A stretch of 37,045 bases of DNA, from assembly GCA_000733355.1 (NCBI GenBank), contig JNVV01000042.1, positions 354,205 to 391,249 on the forward strand, given 5' to 3'. A program made the translations under genes and the position numbers. Position 1 is the first letter of the stretch. Each line of letters opens with the position of its first letter. This stretch comes from Falciphora oryzae. Its lineage: Eukaryota > Ascomycota > Sordariomycetes > Magnaporthales > Magnaporthaceae. The notes under the pieces were generated by a model. That model was not told where the DNA came from. It searched no databases and saw only the letters and a program-made list of their open reading frames with translations. Below are positions 32,021-37,045 of this stretch, in pieces.

Positions 32021-32163
32021 TACATTGATTCACTGCTAATTTTTTATGGGAAATTATGTTGCAAAAAAACGACAAGTCGCGGGGAAAACGACAAGTCGCC
32101 GTGCCGCACTCTATCCCCAAAGGGCCGATCGAGGGCGTGGCGCTTTTAGCCCGCACAAGTAGC
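32021..32163 (-). repeat. Right 143-bp TIR
   Basis: Reverse complement of 28485-28627. Here both sub-repeats keep the C that is T in one left copy. Confidence 0.85.
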
Positions 32164-32171
32164 AGATTCTG

Positions 32172-33622
32172 ATTGATTAAATGCCAAGCAAGCAGGAATT
32201 CCATGGTCATTCGATTGCGCCGTCGGTTGCCAGGCGTGCTGACAGCTGCCATTGGGCATTAGGAATGGGGGTTAGCTGGGAGATGCTGCAAGGATGCAAG
32301 CTAGGCTGTCGGCGTGGGAGCTCCCGGGACCAAGAGCTGCCGGCCAAGAACGAGGAGTTAGCCTCTACTAGGTTGGCCTTAGCTTTTTTTTTAGTGCTGG
32401 CGGTGGACGAGGTGAAGTTTATCTAGACTCCTCCGATCTTTGTGAAACCTGCAGGGCACGCACGCCAGTTTGGGAAATGACGTTTAAGCACTGCGTCGAG
32501 ACCGAGATCTGGACGAGATTCCCAAACCTGCAAACGCCGACGGCAGCGTTTCCTCCGTGCTGATGGGGCCCCTTGCACGCGTCGAGGTGAATCACATTTC
32601 AACTGGCCCGTGTAATTGGGGCGCTGGGCGCTGGCCCAAGAAAATAACCCGGATTTCGGACAGTGGCTGGCCTTGTCAGACTCCGGTACTGGGGACTTCT
32701 CCCATTTCTCGGCAGCCTGCTTATGGCATCGAGCCATGTCGGACACGGGGCAATTGGGCAGCCCACAAGGAGACAGAGGAACACACGACGATTCGCTGGT
32801 TCCCGATAGGAGCTGGAGTCAGGGAGCTGGCGGCGCAGTTTGTCTCCCTCGGGGTTAATACGCTCCTCGCTTTTTTTCTTCTTCGATCCTGGAGCGCACC
32901 CCTTTTTCTGCCCCACGTCGTAGTCAAACAGGCCGAGAGAATGTGTCATCATGCAGTGTGCCTTCCGTCCTGTCTTTGATGTCTGTCGAATGATAGGCCG
33001 CCAACGGATTCTCCTTGCTTCTTTATTCCTCTGATGGCGCAAAAATCCGTTCTGCCCGTTTCCGGCGCAGGTTCGTGTCATGTCGCGGATTTTCACGATG
33101 GACCGGAATCCCGTGCGAGATCGAACGAGGCTCCAACCGCCATGTGCGTGCCCCAGCGAGGACGTCTCTTCCACTCACCAGGAGGTCATCCTCCGTTGCT
33201 TGGCACCCCGATATTTAATGCTTCAACCGTCACCCCTTCGCTCCTCGCCCAACAAGCTTTCCACACAGACACAGCCTGCAGCTCCTCCCATAATTATCCC
33301 GCCCGCAAAGCTTGGTCCGAGTGTTCTCACGAGGTCTACGGATTGGCTCCTTCGGCCTTGTTCTGCTAGGACACCGCGGGTAGCTTGCCGCTGTTAAAAC
33401 AGGGACAGCCCCTCGGCAGAGGCTCTGACCTAGCCCCCCGTCGACCCTGCTACCCGGCAGCGCACCCTCCCAGCCAACAGTCAACGCCACGCAGCAACCT
33501 CGAGCCCGGCACCAGGGGGACACCACGCAGCGGCTTGCTCGGTCCATCCATCCTTGACTAGCGCTTCGTCCCTCATCTTGGGCTCACCTGGCCAACCTGG
33601 TAGGTTGGAAGCAAGTGCGGGG
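32172..33622. other. Long intergenic region upstream of the MFS gene
   Basis: About 1450 bases with ORFs of up to 191 codons on both strands but no domain, no consistent splicing and no repeat partner in the window. It contains the MFS promoter and 5' leader. Confidence 0.45.
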
Positions 33623-35583
33623 ATGGCAAATCCTCCGAAGCATTCCTTCCTGGGCGACGAGTCCTCGGCTCCGACCCTCGCCCCCAGCACGTCAAGTATC
33701 ATGTCGGCCTCGGACAAGGATTTTGACGGCACGAGGAGCCCTCCAACGCCCATCCCGCCCGCCAGCCCGACCCATGGCAACATGTCGAGCGACGAGAAGG
33801 TGCGGGACGGAGGCGACGGGGCGGGTGCCAGATACCGCACCGGCGAGGTCGAGGACATCAACGGCAGCAGCGCCGAGAAGTCGGCGGCCGCCCAGGACCT
33901 GCGCAAGACCGCGACGGCGACCACGCAGTCGGGCAAGCCCATAGAGCAGACCCCCACTAGGGAAGACGGAACGCCCTACCCCACGGGCATCAAGCTCGCT
34001 ATCATCACCATTGCGCTGTGCCTGGCCGTGTTCCTGATGGCCCTTGGTATGTTCTGCCCTTGCGCCTAGATCACACAAGGACCAGCGCTGACTCTACCTC
34101 TTCTGGTCAAACAGACAACGCTATTATCACGACCGCCATCCCGAGGATCACGGATCAGTTCCATAGCCTGGAGGACGTGGGCTGGTATGGAAGCGCGTAC
34201 CTCCTGACGACCGCGGCGCTGCAGCTCCTCTTCGGGAAGTTCTACACCTTCTTCAGCATCAAGTGGATCTACCTGATCGCCATCGGCCTGTTCGAGCTGG
34301 GATCCCTGATCTGCGGCGTCGCCAACAACTCGCTGACCCTGATCCTCGGCCGCGCCATCGCCGGCCTGGGCTCCGCCGGCCTGTTCTCGGGCTCCCTCAT
34401 CATCCTCGCCCACTCAGTCCCCATGGCCACGCGCCCGCTCTACACGGGCCTCATCGGCTCCATGTACGGCATCGCCTCGGTCGCCGGCCCGCTGCTGGGC
34501 GGCGTCTTCACCGACAGGGTCACCTGGCGCTGGTGCTTCTACATCAACCTGCCCATCGGCGCCATCACCATCGCCGTCATCGCGCTGTGGTTCGAGGACC
34601 CCAAGCGCCAGGGTCCGGACACGACCCAGGCCCAGGAGACGTGGCGCCAGCGCCTGATGCACTTCGACCCGATCGGCACGCTGGTCTTCATGCCCGCCAT
34701 CATCTGCCTGCTGCTGGCGCTGCAGTGGGGCGGCACCGAGTACGTGTGGAACTCGGGCCGCATCGTGGCGCTGCTCGTCGTCTTTAGCGTCCTCATCGTC
34801 GCCTGGCTGTACGTCCAGTACCGCCAGCAGGACATGGCGACGGTGCCGCCGCGCATCATCAGCAAACGCACCGTGTGGTCCGGCTCGCTGTACTCCTTTT
34901 GCGTCGGCGGCGCCTTCCTGGCCGCCGTCTACTTCATCCCCATCTGGTTCCAGTCCGTCAAGGGCGCGACCGCCGTCGAGTCGGGCGTCATGAACCTCCC
35001 CATGCTGCTGGCGGTCGTCATCATGTCGGTCATGGCGGGGGCCGCGGTGACGTATTGGGGCTACTACGCGCCCTTCATGCTCCTCGGCACCCTTTTCACG
35101 TCCGTCGGCTTCGGCCTCATCTCGACCTGGACCAAGGACACGGACCGCCCCGTCTGGATCGGCTACCAGGTGCTGGCGGGCGCGGGCGTGGGGCTGGGCA
35201 TGCAGCAGCCGCTGATGGCGGTGCAGACGGTGCTGTCGATCGAGGACGTGCCCACCGGCACATCGGTCGTCGTGTTCCTGCAGACGCTCGGCGGCGCCCT
35301 GTTTGTGTCCATCTGCCACAACGTCTTCACGAACCGCCTGGTCGAGAACCTGGCCGTCATCTTCCCCAACGTCGACGTCGCCTCGGTCCTCCGGTCCGGC
35401 GCCACGGGCCTCGCGAGCTCGCTGACGCCCGAGCTCGTGCCCGTCGTGCTGGGCGCGTACAGCAGCGCTCTGACGAGAACGTTCCTGGTCTCGGCCGCCC
35501 TGTCAGCCATCAGCATCATCGGCAGCGCGTTTATCGAGTGGGAGAGCGTCAAGGGGAAGAATGTGGAAATGACCATGGCTTGA
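33623..35583 (+). CDS. MFS exporter, 14-helix drug:proton antiporter (DHA2) type
   Basis: Two exons, 33623-34046 and 34115-35583, give 630 residues. The 68-nt intron (GTATGT, branch GCTGAC, acceptor ACAG, phase 1) joins FLMALG-side coding to yield MALDNAIITTAIPRI, the standard first-helix motif of DHA2 exporters. About 117 hydrophilic, Ser/Thr/Pro-rich cytosolic residues precede helix 1. Further motifs are GWYGSAYLLTTAALQLLFGK, GRAIAGLGSAGLFSG, GPLLGGVFTDRVTWRWCFYI (antiporter motif C and the conserved WRWCFYINLP) and GAGVGLGMQQPL. Fourteen hydrophobic spans are compatible with the length. Such proteins in the fungal plasma membrane export toxins and secondary metabolites or drugs. I infer export of the cluster product. 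An in-frame ATG at 33701 is a possible alternative start. Confidence 0.88.
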
Positions 35584-36395
35584 TTGGCCATTTCCTACCT
35601 GCGGCTGCTCGGGCGTAGAGTGGTCACGCTATCCACTTTGCTTTCTTGACATCTTTGATGTAATTTATGATACCATCACGATCACTGGAACTCTCCCCAC
35701 ATGTTTCTTCTCTTTCCTCTCGTATCTTATACGGTTTGTAGACTTTCTTTGCCCCCATAAGATATCTGATTCTGTAATGTTAATGGGGCGTTTGGGATAG
35801 ATTGGCGGCGCATCTTGGGTCATGGGTCAGGGAATTGGCGCCAAGGGGACAATGGTCAGATAACACGAATATTGGCGAGCTGCCTGGACGGATGATTCAG
35901 CTGCATATCCAGAGTAGCCTAGAAGGCCACACTTTCTATGATTCAATCCACTCTAGTGACGAGTACTGACCGACGCAAATTCGCTGTTCTCCTTGCTGGT
36001 AGGACATTGGTGGGAATTGGCGAGTCCATAGAACTAGGCAGGTAACCCCCCGGTCATCCGGGACACCAGAGCAGAGAAGGCTGACATGGTGATTATCTGG
36101 CTCCTCTCGTGGCCCGCACACATTCACTTGTTGCACAAGTTCGGTTGATCGAATTGGGACGGATGGCAAGCTGTAAACCAATGCAGAGGCCGCATTCCAC
36201 GTTGCGTAATTGTCAAGGTTGAGCTCGGGCACAGTGGAATTGCCAAGGCACCCCGATTTTGCTGAGCTTACCAATTTGAAAAGATCGGTGTTGGTTGGCA
36301 AGTGCCAATGCCTCATTCGGACGTAACAACGAAGCCCCAGCTCCTGCTGACAGGCAATGCCGGAGGCTCCTGTGCTCCTTCCCGGACTAGCGACA
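35584..36395. other. Region between MFS gene and pogo family A 3' half, no confident gene
   Basis: It contains the MFS 3' flank. A minus-strand ORF (35936-36517) begins inside the transposon end, so its N-terminus is not real. Its body has an unusual low-charge composition but no recognised domain. Confidence 0.4.
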
Positions 36396-36397
36396 TA

Positions 36398-36447
36398 AGT
36401 CGGAACACCCCATGACCGCGCACCCCCATGACCGCGCACGAGCGTAC
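36398..36447 (-). repeat. Pogo family A terminal repeat, two sub-repeats
   Basis: AGTCGGAACACC followed by two CCCCATGACCGCGCAC units and GAGCGTAC. It differs from the 5509 copy by one fewer unit and by GG versus AA near the end. Confidence 0.82.
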
Positions 36448-36495
36448 GGATCCGCACCACCAACAACGCCGTTTTATATCTGCAAAATGAAGCTA

Positions 36496-36947
36496 TTAAC
36501 AACCCACAACGATGCAATCCTGGGTATCTTCCTGCTCAGGATCGTCTGGCGATTCCAATGATGCCTCAGGCTCCTCCAAAATCCCACGTCTTTTTTGGTA
36601 AATCCGCCTCCCAGATACAAACGTTTCGTTCGGGTCCGGCTTGACTGCCTTCCTTTTCCGCCTTTGCAGTGCCTCCAATTGTGCCTCCAGCGCTTTGATT
36701 TTTTGCGAGGCTGCAGTGATTTTTAAATCCTTTAATTCGTAGCCTTTGCGGACTTTCCTAAGCCAAAGCCGTTTGGTGGGGGTGGTCGGGATTGTACGGC
36801 TGAAATCCTCTATCTGGGAGGCCAACTTTCGACTTTGTTTGGGAGTGCTCCAATTTCTTCTGACGGCGTTAGGCAGCCTCGGGGGGTTCTTTTGTCGCCC
36901 CTGTTGCTTCGTAGGGGTTTTAGGAGCCTCGTGATCGTTTTTATTGG
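36496..36947 (-). pseudogene. Pogo family A transposase C-terminal part
   Basis: The minus frame reads SNKNDHEAPKTPTKQQ, then IRRNW-like charged sequence, LWLRKVRKGYELKDL, a coiled coil (AASQKIKALEAQLEALQRR), KAVKPDPNETFVSGRRIYQK and an acidic end. This is the typical tail of fungal pogo/Fot1 transposases. SNKND overlaps the last readable residues of the copy ending at 6840, so the two pieces are complementary halves of the same family. Confidence 0.8.
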
Positions 36948-37045
36948 AGAGAGAGAGAGAGAGAGTCTATTTAACGTCGGTAAGTCGGGATCTACCAGTC
37001 CCTGCCTCCCAGGGGGCATACGACGTGCTAGCGCTACCTAAGCTT
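36948..37045 (-). mobile_element. LINE 3' end (copy 2), minus orientation, continues beyond the window
   Basis: About 83 bases are identical to 10556-10640 in reverse complement, followed by a GA/CT microsatellite tail. The tail directly abuts the pogo 13-mer target. Confidence 0.85.

Larger units (their letters stand above)
28485..32163 (+). mobile_element. Composite DNA transposon with 143-bp terminal inverted repeats
   Basis: The first 143 bases are repeated in inverse orientation at 32021-32163 with about six transition differences. Flanks are CAGATTGAG on the left (28477-28485) and CAGATTCTG on the right (32163-32171 region), an imperfect target duplication sharing CAGATT. The interior holds a degraded pogo-like transposase on the plus strand, a TRIM-like element and a solo LTR. 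Subtracting the two insertions leaves roughly 2.7 kb. Superfamily by coding content is pogo-like, but the flanks are not TA, so the TIR and the transposase may belong to different elements. Confidence 0.7.
36398..36947 (-). mobile_element. 3' half of a pogo family A transposon, minus orientation
   Basis: It is bounded on the left by TA (36396-36397) and a terminal repeat matching that at 5509. It encodes the transposase C-terminus on the minus strand. It ends at 36935-36947 with the 13-mer that also marks the LINE junction at 6828-6840, after which LINE sequence begins. Confidence 0.82.

Noticed and set aside
34414..35319. Minus-strand 301-codon ORF
   Set aside because: Antisense shadow of the MFS exon, Asp/His/Arg/Gly-rich with no domain.
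36330..36397. Plus-strand LLLTGNAGGS as the missing P-loop of the crinkler-like gene
   Set aside because: The glycine-rich loop lacks the GK(S/T) signature and its frame does not continue into the 5507 frame across a TA junction; similarity is probably chance.
35936..36517. Minus-strand 193-codon ORF
   Set aside because: Its first third lies in the pogo terminal repeat, and the remainder has no recognised domain.

Overview
The window is nuclear DNA of a filamentous ascomycete (Pezizomycotina). The genes have short introns of about 65 to 120 nt with GTATGT/GTAAGT-type donors, CTAAC/CTGAC branch sites and CAG/TAG acceptors. The transposons are classic fungal families (pogo/Fot1, Tad1-like LINE, chromodomain Ty3/Gypsy, Ty1/Copia), and their lesions are almost all C-to-T or G-to-A transitions, many in CpA/TpG context. 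That is the signature of repeat-induced point mutation (RIP). The species cannot be fixed from the sequence.

Layout. Positions 1-5508 are host DNA: a polyketide-type trans-acting enoyl reductase (225-1400), an alpha/beta hydrolase with five exons (2266-3412), a hypothetical minus-strand ORF and a broken crinkler-like NTPase/nuclease gene. Positions 5509-23013 are a nested transposon stack: the 5' half of pogo family A, a LINE inserted in it, a minus-strand chromodomain Gypsy element with two 365-bp LTRs, a Copia element lacking its 5' end, and a second pogo element (family B, 20456-22316) sitting inside Copia pol with TA target duplications. Positions 23014-25870 hold a hypothetical gene broken by a 17-bp duplication and a broken cysteine-rich gene. 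An intact five-exon gene (26692-28105) encodes a membrane-anchored protein of the heme-dependent oxidative N-demethylase (DUF3445) family. Positions 28485-32163 are a second composite: 143-bp terminal inverted repeats enclosing a RIP-degraded pogo-like transposase, a 560-bp TRIM-like element and a solo LTR with a perfect 5-bp target duplication. A 14-helix MFS transporter gene (33623-35583) follows. The right edge carries the 3' half of pogo family A and the LINE 3' end, both inverted relative to the left copies.

Interpretation. Trans-enoyl reductase, hydrolase, oxidase-like protein and DHA-type MFS exporter are a typical tailoring and export set for a fungal polyketide or PKS-NRPS cluster. 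No synthase is in the window. I infer that this is a secondary-metabolite locus, or its edge, split by about 25 kb of transposon invasion. The four metabolic genes look intact and GC-rich, while nearly everything between them is inactivated. The most unusual structural points are: the shared 13-nt target at both LINE ends on opposite sides of the window; pogo TIRs built from tandem sub-repeats in three unrelated families; a Gypsy element flanked by different transposons and lacking a target duplication; and the TRIM-like element.
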